DNA of 64,000 bases from Hetaerina americana (Eukaryota > Arthropoda > Insecta > Odonata > Calopterygidae): positions 37,844,336 to 37,908,335 of the forward strand of contig JAKTNV010000005.1 of the NCBI GenBank assembly GCA_022747635.1, read 5' to 3'. The position numbers and the translations under genes are program-made. Positions 47,795 through 57,102 of this stretch are shown piece after piece. The stretch's first letter is position 1, and every line of letters starts with the position of its first letter. The notes under the pieces were generated by a model that saw nothing but the letters and a program-made list of their open reading frames with translations, was not told where the DNA came from and ran no database searches.

Positions 47795-48720
47795 GTATTT
47801 ATAAAAACCATAAGCAAAGTAATTGTTGCAAGGGTTATGCGTCAGCACAATCAAACTCTTGGAAACCACCGCCGCGACCACCGGCTAATCAGTCCGGGGA
47901 CTGATACCGGGAGAACGTTGTGAGTCAGGAGCGGAGTCACGAGTGATTCCCCCGGCCCTGCCGTGCGTCACAAGAGAGACTACCCTTTGTACCCTGAGCT
48001 CCGATAAAAGGGTGACCATCCTCGGCAGACGGGGGGCCCGCCAGTGTGATCCTGATCGCCCATAACCTCGGACCAGCCGTGCTCCGCTCGGAATTCGGTC
48101 CACGCCCGCTCCCTATCCCCGCTTCCCCGGACCAGCCTCTCTACGTAAGGGTTCGGTCCCTTCCTCACCGATACCTCCAGACCAGCTCGCTCGAGTTACC
48201 GGTCTACATCCCATCCCCCGGCCGGTTCCTTCCGACGACTCGACGCCGACGACGCCTCTGGTCACCCTTCAGCCCGGTCAATCCTCTTGTCCTCCTGTAA
48301 GTACCTACCCAAGTCTTCCCTTCACTTCCTACTCTCTCGCGGCATTGTCTCATGAGCTGTGTACCGCCATACTGTCAAACCTTCTGTTACGCACATAAAA
48401 ATACCCGTACCGAAGACCGCTCTTGTTATTTAATTAATACCCTCAACCCTTGTTGTCGCGGATTCGGAGCGCTGCGACATAATCAACCCGAAGGTCGGTT
48501 TGATGGCTGATGATAGAGTTCACCCAATACTAAGCCCAACGGTGTGTAAAATTCACACATCAGGGAAAGGGGGGCCAGTTTCTTTCCCTGTGCCAGTTAT
48601 GGTTCCCCGGGAAGATCTGGTACCCAAAAAATCACACAGCTGGGGTTGAGCTGCGGGTGGCCAGAAAGACTTCTCTGGGAATCGATCCCGGGCCCTCCGG
48701 TCAATAGTCCAACGCTCTTA
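47795..48720 (-). repeat. SINE-1, minus strand, split by an LTR insertion
   Basis: The body at 48484-48720 (minus) matches SINE-1 at 45.6 and 51.8 kb. The 3' tail continues on the other side of the LTR at about 47795-47823 (ATAAAAACCATAAGCAAAG). Removing 47824-48483 joins the two halves into the uninterrupted SINE 3' end seen at 5.73 and 51.97 kb. The head is 5'-truncated near 48720. Confidence 0.85.
47824..48479. mobile_element. Solo LTR of an LTR retrotransposon
   Basis: A 656-bp CpG-rich unit starting TGTTGCAAGGG and ending GAGCGCTGCGACA (terminal TGT..ACA). It is flanked on both sides by TAAT (47820-47823 and 48480-48483), a 4-bp target duplication. The insertion interrupts SINE-1 precisely, which independently confirms both ends. 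No internal region is present, as expected after LTR-LTR recombination. A 4-bp duplication is more usual for Ty3/gypsy than for BEL/Pao. It is unrelated to the LTR at 56.3 kb. Confidence 0.85.
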
Positions 48721-49270
48721 CATACATTAGAATTATTTATTTTAAAGTAATTTGTACATTTTGCATGAATTCTTTTCCATAGAGATAATCAATGGAAATC
48801 TTAAAGACAACAATTAATAAGTGGTCATCGTTTGTCACAGGATAAAATTAAGAATGAAAGAAATTTAGCATAGATCTGGTACAAATACATAAATACTTAG
48901 AAACTTAATAAATTCGGTAAAAAGTTTTTGACGAAAGAGTTTTAAACAAAACAATATTTTAGAATGTAATTTCATTTGAAGAAATCAATCACAATATTTT
49001 CTTATTAAGCATTTCACAGCTCACATTACCCAAGCGAATGGATATGAGAATCATAATCTATTCTCAAAACGAACGCTTCTAACTAATGTACCGTACAGCT
49101 AGATTTTTTGACTGATTTAGTTGGTATGAATGCATAACTAAGAAGATGAGATTATATAATTTGGGCGCCGATAGTTAAAGGAAACTAATAGTAACAGGCT
49201 TAAAAAAATAATAACTGTGAAATTGGTATCGGGCGTAATACAGTTTTTGGGCCTTACTTTGAGAAAAAAC
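48721..49270. other. No gene recognised
   Basis: AT-rich anonymous DNA. Confidence 0.55.
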
Positions 49271-49372
49271 AAATGAACATATGTTGGCGAGGTTTTCACG
49301 AATCAAATGCTTACTTATTTGAAATGAACATATGTTGGCGAGATTTTCACGAATCAAATGCTTACTTATTTG
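49271..49372. repeat. 51-bp tandem duplication, two copies
   Basis: Units 49271-49321 and 49322-49372 differ at one base (G/A) by eye. The period is 51, a multiple of three, so a minus-strand frame reads a repeated ISKHLIRENLANICSF block, but nothing else supports coding. Confidence 0.95.
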
Positions 49373-50035
49373 AAATGTGATACTTTGTTCAGACTCGAAT
49401 CCCATTTTCCCTGTAAATATGGGATAAGTGAACATGGATATAATAAATATTTATGAATTTATCGATTCATTGCATTGTACCAAGAAATAAATCTGCCATA
49501 ATTCAATATTTAATCGACTAAAAAGAAACTTTAAACCTTCCAATTTATAAGGATTTGAGAAATATTCACTTAGGGTGCTACGTGAATTTTAAGTTGTTTT
49601 TAAGTTTCACGGAACCTCTACGATAAAAGTATCAATGTGAGCGGCTTCCCGCATGGTTTCTTTGATCGCCACGTGCATACTAAGCATGGGATAATCAGAG
49701 ACTACTCTGAAGCAGTTATTAATGGAAATTTCCACATAAAGAGTTTTTTAAAAACATATTTTACGTTTTTTTTCATTCGGTTTTAAATGCAAAAAACGAA
49801 GAGAATATACTAAACGAGAGGAGGAAACTAACAGGCATTTGTGTAAATACACACGCACGCATATATTTATACATACACATGGGTGATATTCTCTTTAATA
49901 TAGAGGCAGAATTTTGATTTTTTGAAATTTGTGGTGGCACAAACCCATGTCTCAACGAAAAGGAGAAAATTCAATTTTTCAGTTTCCTTCCTTATTTCTA
50001 AATCTTATGTTATGTCATCGCCACCCTTGATTTAC
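49373..50035. other. No gene recognised
   Basis: AT-rich anonymous DNA. Confidence 0.55.

Positions 50036-50038
<3 letters not shown>

Positions 50039-50113
<75 letters not shown>
50039..50113. repeat. (TA)n microsatellite
   Basis: Uninterrupted TA run. Confidence 0.95.
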
Positions 50114-50114
<1 letters not shown>

Positions 50115-50689
50115 CATACATATACCCTCTAATACATATACATAAAAATACAAATAGAGGGATGGAGAGTAAATGTGGGGTTATGAAGGAATTCAAGGGA
50201 AATCCGAAGAAATGGAGGACTCATAGGGATTGAAAGTGGTTGTTTCGGGAAGAATGGAGAGCGAGGGGAAAAGCTGCAGTATGGTGAAGTGGGCACATAG
50301 ATTGAATGGATGAATAATTCTCTCCACTCCATATACGGCGCCACGGTTATATATTCGTTCACTCGCGGTCACGGTAAGGCCGATTTGGCAGAGTGGAGAA
50401 GGCCGAATGTGCGGAAACGGTGAGCTTAAGGTGAATGTGGGGTGAAGGTAGGAAAAAAGAATAAATTTGTGAGTGCAAGAGGTTTCCTACGTAAGTATTT
50501 GGCGTATGTTTATATATTCTCAGACAGGCCGACATACAGGTACATACACATTCGTACAGGAATATCTGCCCTTGTTTCCTGTTATGCTATACCATTCCTT
50601 ATCATAATTTCTTGAGTAAAAATATAAAACCACACGAATATCACATATGGATGCACACGCATCCACATATGCACACCTATATATATATA
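50114..50689. other. No gene recognised
   Basis: No motif seen between the TA run and the mariner element. Confidence 0.5.
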
Positions 50690-50691
50690 TA

Positions 50692-51444
50692 CGAGGGTCA
50701 TCCGGAAAGTAGTACCCGTTCGTGAAATAAAGACACAAAAGTAAATATTAACAAACATAAAAAATTTGATTTGAAAGAGGATACTTTAAACTACTTCTCA
50801 ACATAATCTCCAAGCAAATTAAGGCATTTGTCATAACGTGTGACAAGTTTCTGTATTCCTGCTGCATAGTCCTTCGCCGCCAGCTCATTGAGATACGCGA
50901 GGGACCCATCTTGCACAAATTTTTGCATAATGCAGATGGTGTTTAACAATTTCATGAACAATTGTTCGAGAAACATTGGGAAAATGCTCACAGATGTCAT
51001 CAATTGTGACGCGCCGATCGTTCCTCACGAATTCGTCAACTGAGCTCACCAGTTGGTCTGTAATGACAGACGGTCTCTCCGAACGCTCATCGTCGTGTGT
51101 GTTCCCCCTCCCCATGTTGAAGTTGCGACACCACCGCCGAACAGACGACTCGTCCATTACATTGTCTCCATACACCTCCTTTAATTGGCGATGAATATCA
51201 CATGGGCGAACGTTTCTTGCATTGAGGAATTTAATCACTGCCCTCACTTCACAAATGGCGGCGTTCTCAATTTTTTTAAACATTGTAAACAATCACAGAA
51301 ACAACACAGGCAATGCTAGCGTCACGCAACTTGGCTCAGAGAAGGCAGACAAGCCACTGAAGCTATCTGACCTCGTCCAGCGGCTACTCGCGTCGTCAGC
51401 ACTTCATGCGGCACGAACGGGTACTACTTTCCGGATGACCCTCG
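50692..51444 (-). mobile_element. Mariner deletion derivative with intact terminal repeats
   Basis: The inverted terminal repeats CGAGGGTCATCCGGAAAGTA (50692) and its reverse complement (ending 51444) match over about 29 bp. Each end is flanked by TA (50690-50691 and 51445-51446), the mariner target duplication. At 753 bp it is far shorter than a full element. The transposase N- and C-termini remain and the catalytic core is deleted. As both ends are intact it could in principle be mobilised in trans. Confidence 0.92.
50791..51283 (-). pseudogene. Mariner transposase remnant lacking catalytic core
   Basis: The ATG at 51283 (minus) opens [20 protein letters not shown].., the paired helix-turn-helix DNA-binding region with SVRRWCRNFNMGRG and the VTIDDICEHF region, up to KICARWVPR, the motif that normally precedes the DDD catalytic domain. 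The frame then shifts and ends at about 50885. In another frame the C-terminus KDYAAGIQKLVTRYDKCLNL..GDYVEK follows, stop near 50791. About 190 residues including all three catalytic Asp are missing. The surviving N-terminal part (about 130 residues) could bind the terminal repeats without cutting, if expressed. Confidence 0.88.
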
Positions 51445-51479
51445 TATATTGTATTGATATATATACATATACATACAAT

Positions 51480-51480
<1 letters not shown>

Positions 51481-51552
<72 letters not shown>
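51481..51552. repeat. (TA)n microsatellite
   Basis: TA run on the tail side of the minus-strand SINE-2. Confidence 0.95.
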
Positions 51553-51557
<5 letters not shown>

Positions 51558-51558
<1 letters not shown>

Positions 51559-51589
51559 TTCTGTATATATATACTCATATATACAGAAA
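51558..51589. repeat. Perfect 13-bp hairpin, 6-nt loop
   Basis: TTTCTGTATATAT, loop ATACTC, then the exact inverse. It lies at the junction between (TA)n and the SINE-2 tail, whose ACAGAAACAG is copied in inverted form. Confidence 0.9.
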
Positions 51590-51765
51590 CAGATATAAGG
51601 AAAAGGGATAGGAACACACATAAAGGACGAACACAATACAGGTGGTGAAGGCGGAATCGAACGGATCACAAGAGTAAATATTTCCTTGACCGGGACTCGA
51701 ACCTCGGATCTTTCCACTTGCCGGGCGGATGCTCTTAACCACTTGAGCTATCGAGGAAACGTAAT
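51585..51765 (-). repeat. SINE-2, tRNA-derived, minus strand (copy 2)
   Basis: In minus orientation the head near 51762 reads TCCTCGATAGCTCAAGTGGT (A box) with anticodon-arm-like sequence and B box GGTTCGAGTCC, then the body ending TCCCTTTTCCTTATATCTGT. It has a better-preserved tRNA fold than the 45.4-kb copy. Position 33 of the apparent anticodon loop is C, not T, and there is no mature tRNA context, so I call it a SINE. Confidence 0.8.
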
Positions 51766-51767
51766 TC

Positions 51768-52000
51768 ACCCTGTCGATTCCCGGGCAAGGCACTCTAGGC
51801 ACCTGCAGCACCACCGAAGCTAAAGTGATTTTTCGGGTACCAGGTCTTCCTGGGAAACCATAACCGGCAAAGGGAAAGGAACTGGCCCCCCTACCCTGAT
51901 GTGTGAATTTTCACCCGCCGTATAGGGCTTAGTACTTGGTGATCTCTACCATCACCTACTAAACCGACCTTCGGGTTGATTACTGTGTTTATGGTTATAT
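51768..52000 (+). repeat. SINE-1, plus strand, 5'-truncated
   Basis: Begins near the B box (GATTCCCGGGC) and runs through GGGTACCAGGTCTTCCTGGG to ACCTTCGGGTTGATTACTGT followed by TATGGTTATA and a short TA tail. Confidence 0.85.
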
Positions 52001-52009
52001 GATATATAT

Positions 52010-52745
52010 ATATCTCCCCAGACTACAACCTTGACGTGGTGGAAGGGCTTGTGCGTTCCGATGACCCCTAGAGCTGTGCTGGCGGGAGTAATAATAATTG
52101 CTCCTGGTAGGGTCACCTATGCCAGAAAGGTCGAAGGTTAGGAGCCAGACGAAAGGTAGTACACGTAGGGTCTGTTCCTCAGTGAGGCGGCTGCAATGGC
52201 GTCTGACCCCAGTGGGGTGGCCAGTAAGTGATGGTGTCACGTTAAAAACACTATTGAGGAAGGCAACGGGAAACCACCTCAATTATCATTCCCAAGATTA
52301 ACATGATGGACTATACAGAAATTTTGAGTCCTGGCAACTACGGGGCTCGGCCCAATCGGCCGTGTGTCGTGCCCAGCAGCGGGGGAGGCAAGGCCCCCGC
52401 GGTCGTCATCCCACGAAACCCTTGAAAGGGAAAACCAGCAGCGGCAGGAGAGCAGACGCAGGAGAAGAGGACCAAATTAGTTAGAATAGTAACGTGGAAT
52501 GTTAGGACAATGATGAGGACAGGGAAACTGGAAAATATTAAGCGAGAGATGGAAAGGGGAAAAATAGATATTTTAGGTCCATGCGAGGTGAGACGGAAGG
52601 ATAGCGGGGATTACTGAAGTGATCAGTATAGAATAATATACAGCGGCGGGGACGAGAGCCAACCAGGGGTTGCCATAGTATTAAATAAAGAGGGAAGAAG
52701 AAGCGTAGTCAACATAGAGGAGGGTATAAGGTATATTATTATTAT
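52010..52745 (+). pseudogene. RTE-like LINE 5' region with endonuclease N-terminus
   Basis: The leader CAACCTTGACGTGGTGGAAG with GATGACCCCTAGAGCTGTGC and GGCGGGAG resembles the 5' region of RTE-type elements. From about 52470 the frame reads TKLVRIVTWNVRTMMRTGKL then ENIKREMERGKIDILGPCEV, the start of an APE-type endonuclease, and ends at a TGA after KDSGDY. It is cut off near 52740 where an opposite-strand 3' end of the same type of LINE begins. Confidence 0.8.
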
Positions 52746-52747
52746 TA

Positions 52748-53310
52748 TGTAATCTACCGGTTGAGGTAGGTTTTTGGACGGAAACAGCTCCTAAATAAAT
52801 ATTTTGTGACTCCTATCAAAACACAACATCCTACTCTACATCTGGTCCCACTTCATCTCTGAGTACTTTCTTCCTTCCTTCATCCCGTCCAACATCCCTA
52901 TCCTGTTCCTTCCCTTTCCTCGTTTGCCTAACATTCTCCCCTCAATTACAGTCTTTAACATCCCGCTGCCGGTCAATACCCCCTTCATCCACTTTCCCTG
53001 CCTCCATAGGATTTCTTCCAACAAACCTCTGCCTTCACCCACCATACCTAGTACTTCATCATTTGTTTTCCTTTCGGTCCATTTCACCTTCTCCATTCTT
53101 CTCCACACTCACATTTCAAAAGCCTCCAATCTACGTCTATCCTCCTGCTTCAATGACCACGTTTCCGCGCCGCACATAACTACGCTCCGTATCAAAGTTT
53201 TCACGAGTCTTTTCTTAATATCCTTACTCAACGTCCCTGTCATCAACTCCCTCCTCCTTGTGAAAGCCTCTATGCCGAGCGCAATTCTTTTATTACCATT
53301 CATTTATAGC
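52748..53310 (-). pseudogene. RTE-like LINE ORF2 C-terminus and 3' end (copy 4)
   Basis: On the minus strand 53303 to 52836 reads ALGIEAFTRRRELMTGTLSK, KTLIRSVVMCGAETWSLKQE, then RRRLEAFEM, a TGA at the Trp position, and VWRRMEKVKWTERKTNDEVL continuing to about 52836. It is almost collinear with copy 2 at 25.1-25.6 kb and shares the same TGA. The 3' terminus is followed (plus strand, leftward) by TATTATTATTATTATG, an (AAT)-type tail in element sense. Confidence 0.87.
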
Positions 53311-53312
53311 GC

Positions 53313-53317
<5 letters not shown>

Positions 53318-53368
<51 letters not shown>

Positions 53369-53385
53369 GTATATAAATATTCACA
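53318..53385. repeat. (TA)n microsatellite
   Basis: TA run with TATATATTTA-type interruptions at the right edge of the LINE fragment. Confidence 0.9.
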
Positions 53386-53389
53386 AATT

Positions 53390-55600
53390 AAAATATTGGA
53401 GAAAATAGAATTTCTGAGGAACGCAAACGTTTGCGATGGCGGCAGCAGTAGCAGCATGCGGCAGCTGCCCTCGTTGTTGATGGTGTTCTGTTAGCAAAGC
53501 AGAAATAAGTGAGGGGAGGGGAAATTGGACGGGAGAACGAGTCTGCGGGGGGCGGAAGTGCGGTAGGGGAGAACTGGAGAGGTATCGGCGATTGTGTCAA
53601 AGTTGCGTAAAATGGGCGAAATTCATGAATTGGCAGGGAGTAGTGCGAGGATGACAAGAAAGGAGGGGAAGAGTGAGACAGAGGGATAGCAAGCACTCAA
53701 AAGCGAAACCCATTTCTGTTTGACGCACACTCACGCAAAACGCGAGCGCTCAGTCAAATAAGCGATCGTTTTAAAAACCATTTTTGGGAAATGTCCCCCT
53801 GTAAAATGCTATCTCGAAATTGGTACGTGTGTGTTTGTTAATGTGATTCCGGCCGGCTTCTAAAATGCGCGACGGCGAAACGTGGGCGTGGAGGGAAGGG
53901 GTAAAAATTAATTTCGCATCCACCCGGTTTGTTTAATGTTTACGTACCTACTACAATTGCGGCGTGATGAAAATTATCGTCATTCAGTCAAAACGCTCCC
54001 TCTAACCGTAAATTACTACTACAATTTAAAGAGAGAAACTGAAATAGGAGAGATAATTCAGGGCTTAAAAGGAAAATATAAGGATTAATTTGACCAATTT
54101 ATTTCAGTTTTGCTGAAGTCAACATTATGAAACCATTTGGGAAAAACCGAAGGCCAATGAAGAATGGAATTTTGCTCTGACTTGCCATATTGCCTTCCAA
54201 TCAAAGTCGTATTTTTCAATACATGTAATTTTAAAATCGTTCAATGATGAAAAGTAAGGAATTTGAGCAAGAAATTCCAAAACTATGAAACATGAAAATA
54301 TCGTTTTGAAATATTTTATACAATACGTCACGATGGTGAAACACAAGAGATATAAATTAGGATTTAACCCATCACGCACATAAAATTATATGAATGCCTA
54401 CTGTGTAGAATTTTAGTTCAGGGATTTCCAAACAGATTAGTGTCTACAGACCTTACTTTGGCATAAGATTGGAATGAGGTTTATTTGGCTACACAGTCAA
54501 AATTCCAGTATAATTTATTTTCATCTCTACATCATAGATGATTTTTATTATTCTTGGTTTTAATAACGTAACTGCTTGCAACGCAGAAAATAAAACACTA
54601 CTTTACCGGGGGCGGTTTGCGTAACCACACAACTATCTACATCAAGCGCAAGGGCTGAACTGAAGAATAAACAGAACAAAATAATGACGGTAAGAGAAAG
54701 AGGAAACCAGTAAATGAAGGGAATGTCATACTAATGGGGAATGATGAAGATTGTATGCAAGGGAATAATCAAGGAGAGTCCCTACAAATATATTCTAGGT
54801 AACCGACATGCTTTCTGGTATTTTATGTGCCTAAAAGGAAAACAGTGCTATGCAAAAACGAATGAAAAGAAAAACCGATGCGAGAGATATTACAGAAGTA
54901 GAACCAGAATGACGAGCAGCCAAGAATAAACGAAAAATCTAACCGAGAAGATAATTAAGTATAAATTGGTAATGAATCAATAGTCCAGCTTTAAATTGTA
55001 AATGATGACGAAAAATAAAATGAGAAATGTATTAATGTTGAAAATAATATGCAATAAAATAACATAATAATGTTGGAAAAAAATACAAATATATGTATGT
55101 CTGAAATATCATAGCAAAATTGTTTTAATTTTTTATAACGCATGAAAAAAATACGACACATTGTTTTAATAGGCTAAAATCACATTAAATTTTTTTTAAA
55201 AATAACAATTTCGTCGACGGTTCCCAATAGCAATATTTCATCGATCAAGGGAACATTATATATTTATCATGAATTAGTTTTAAGTTATGAGATTTAAAAT
55301 AAGAGTAATAGACTTTCTCCAACCTTGCTCATAGCTTGGAAAAATAATCTATGATAAAAATGTAAGACATTAACTCCTTGTGACTGAACCTAAATCTCTA
55401 TGATGAAGAAACATCCCAGCAAGGAGGAATAATTCAAGCATCACCAGTTGCACAAACGCAGGTTACCTCGGACTGTGTTTCGTCATCAACGCATCCATAG
55501 CTTGATTAAACTAGAGTTTCGTTAGCGCTGTTTGTGCATCTACTATTCCCATAAATTTCCCTCCGTCCCACTAACGGCATAATGAATATGTACTGATATG
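53390..55600. other. No gene recognised
   Basis: G/A-rich patch at 53500-53700, otherwise AT-rich. No motif in small frames. Confidence 0.5.
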
Positions 55601-55905
55601 AGCGATACGATTTAATAATGACGCCAGCCGGATAATTAGCCAGACATTCATTAATTTGAGCTCCCAAATTTCCTCATCAGATGTGATCGCATTTTCACAG
55701 TGGCAGCCCGCCATATTGAGTCGAAATTCACGGCCATTTATCATTTGTTACGGTTCCGAGTCGAGCGTCGGGAGTTGTCACGCTCTGGGGCCAATTGTGA
55801 GTGATCTACGGCCGGCCGAGGCGGCGGCGGCGCCACAGTCTCAATGCGGTCACGCTCACCTCCTCGCACATGAGTTTCTGACAAGCACATTACAGCCATA
55901 AACTG
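55601..55905. other. GC-rich patch in AT-rich flanks
   Basis: CpG-dense around 55730-55860, including a GGCGG repeat at about 55820. It could be a regulatory island. The 81-codon frame through it is not recognised. Confidence 0.4.
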
Positions 55906-56344
55906 TTCAATCCGTTAAGGCGACATATAAAAGATTTGGAAAAATAATCCCCTATTGCTGCAGAGAAAATATGACGATTTGGTCCGCTGAAAAGGAATAA
56001 TAACGGATATGGTGAGTGATAAAATGTTTCATAAGGTACCTACTTAAGGAAGTCGTTTCATATATACAAATGTTTTTTTGTTCTCAACGTTTAATGTGAA
56101 AAAAAAGTTCAAAGAATGATGATAACCGGTGGGAATAATATCACTACTGTGATATTTTCCCATCGAAAAACTGCAAAAATGTCTTTCTGTCCCATGATAC
56201 ATATTCACCACTCAACCATTTCTTAACTGCTTGCCAACTTTTACTGCAGAACTCTATTTTTTGTTAAACATAAGTAGGGAAAATTGTTACTGGTTACTCG
56301 GTTAATGTTTAAAATTGGAAAAAATTCCAAAAAACATCTCCATC
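55906..56344. other. No gene recognised
   Basis: AT-rich DNA preceding the retrotransposon. Confidence 0.55.
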
Positions 56345-56348
56345 CAAT
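56345..56348. other. Target site duplication, left (CAAT)
   Basis: CAAT directly abuts the left terminus and recurs directly after the right terminus at 63974-63977. Confidence 0.85.
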
Positions 56349-56972
56349 TGTTGTGCACGGGAGAGAGTATTCCCTTTCTCTCCCCCCTTTTTCTGTCCTC
56401 CTTTTATTTTGGGAGAGAGAGTTTCTCTTCCCCCTTTCTCTACAGGTCAGACTTAGAAATCGTGGGATACTCCTATGTTGAGTAGTCCATTCCTCCCCCC
56501 CCCCCTTTTGATATAGGTCAAGTCTCGAAATCTCTAACCTTGTTTTCGGCACCTCTAAATAGGGAACTTCCCCAAAAAGCCTGGAGCGATATGCCTCCTT
56601 TATAAGCGAACACTCGACTGACAGGGAAGGACAGACAGGGGAGACAGACAGAGACGGAGAGGAGAGATAGATACGAGAGACAGATTGGTGGTTGATAGTT
56701 GGTTCCGGTCGAGACTAGCATCGAAACGTGGTAAGCGCATAGTATTACTCCCGTCCCCTTTATTCTCCTTGCACAACGCACAGATCACTTCCTGGCCTAC
56801 AACCCCTCGTATGTTCCATGAGCCTCAATAAAATCCTTGAAACAACCTATACCCTTCTTTAAGTGTATTATTCCTCGATTCATCTCGACGTCAAGGGCAA
56901 GAATCCTTTCATATCTTGTCTCGTGTTGCCTTGTGGAACTCTGACGAGGGAAACTCGGTGCGCGGCACAACA
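56349..56972 (+). repeat. 5' LTR
   Basis: It starts TGTTGTGCACGGG and ends GCGCGGCACAACA, so the ends form the inverted repeat TGTTGTGC/GCACAACA. Visible signals are a TATAAG box at 56601 and an AATAAA at 56827-56832, which puts R between about 56630 and 56850. U3 contains CT-rich, GA-rich and 11-C tracts. Confidence 0.93.
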
Positions 56973-56977
56973 TATTT

Positions 56978-56997
56978 TGGTGGCAGCGGTGGGATTC
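56978..56997 (+). other. Primer binding site, tRNA-Leu type
   Basis: TGGTGGCAGCGGTGGGATTC begins 5 bp after the LTR and complements the CCA-tailed 3' end of animal tRNA-Leu (AAG type, ...GAATCCCACCGCTGCCACCA as I know it). This position defines minus-strand priming. Confidence 0.8.
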
Positions 56998-57102
56998 CTT
57001 TGCCTAGATACTGTGAGGAAAACTTTTCTCGCAGGTGTCAATGTATCGAGAATAAGCACTTTTTCCCAATACCCCCCTATTTTTTCCCTTTAACCGAGCG
57101 AA

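Noticed and set aside
51690..51762. Apparent tRNA gene on the minus strand
   Set aside because: Good A and B boxes, but position 33 of the anticodon loop is C, acceptor pairing is imperfect, and the tRNA-like part continues into a SINE body present at a second locus.
52010..53310. Twin-priming inversion of one RTE-like LINE
   Set aside because: Twin priming leaves the 3' tail at an outer edge. Here the 3' tail is internal.
56600..56788. Minus-strand open frame in the LTR, repeated at 63534-63722
   Set aside because: Same LTR sequence in two orientations. No coding motif.
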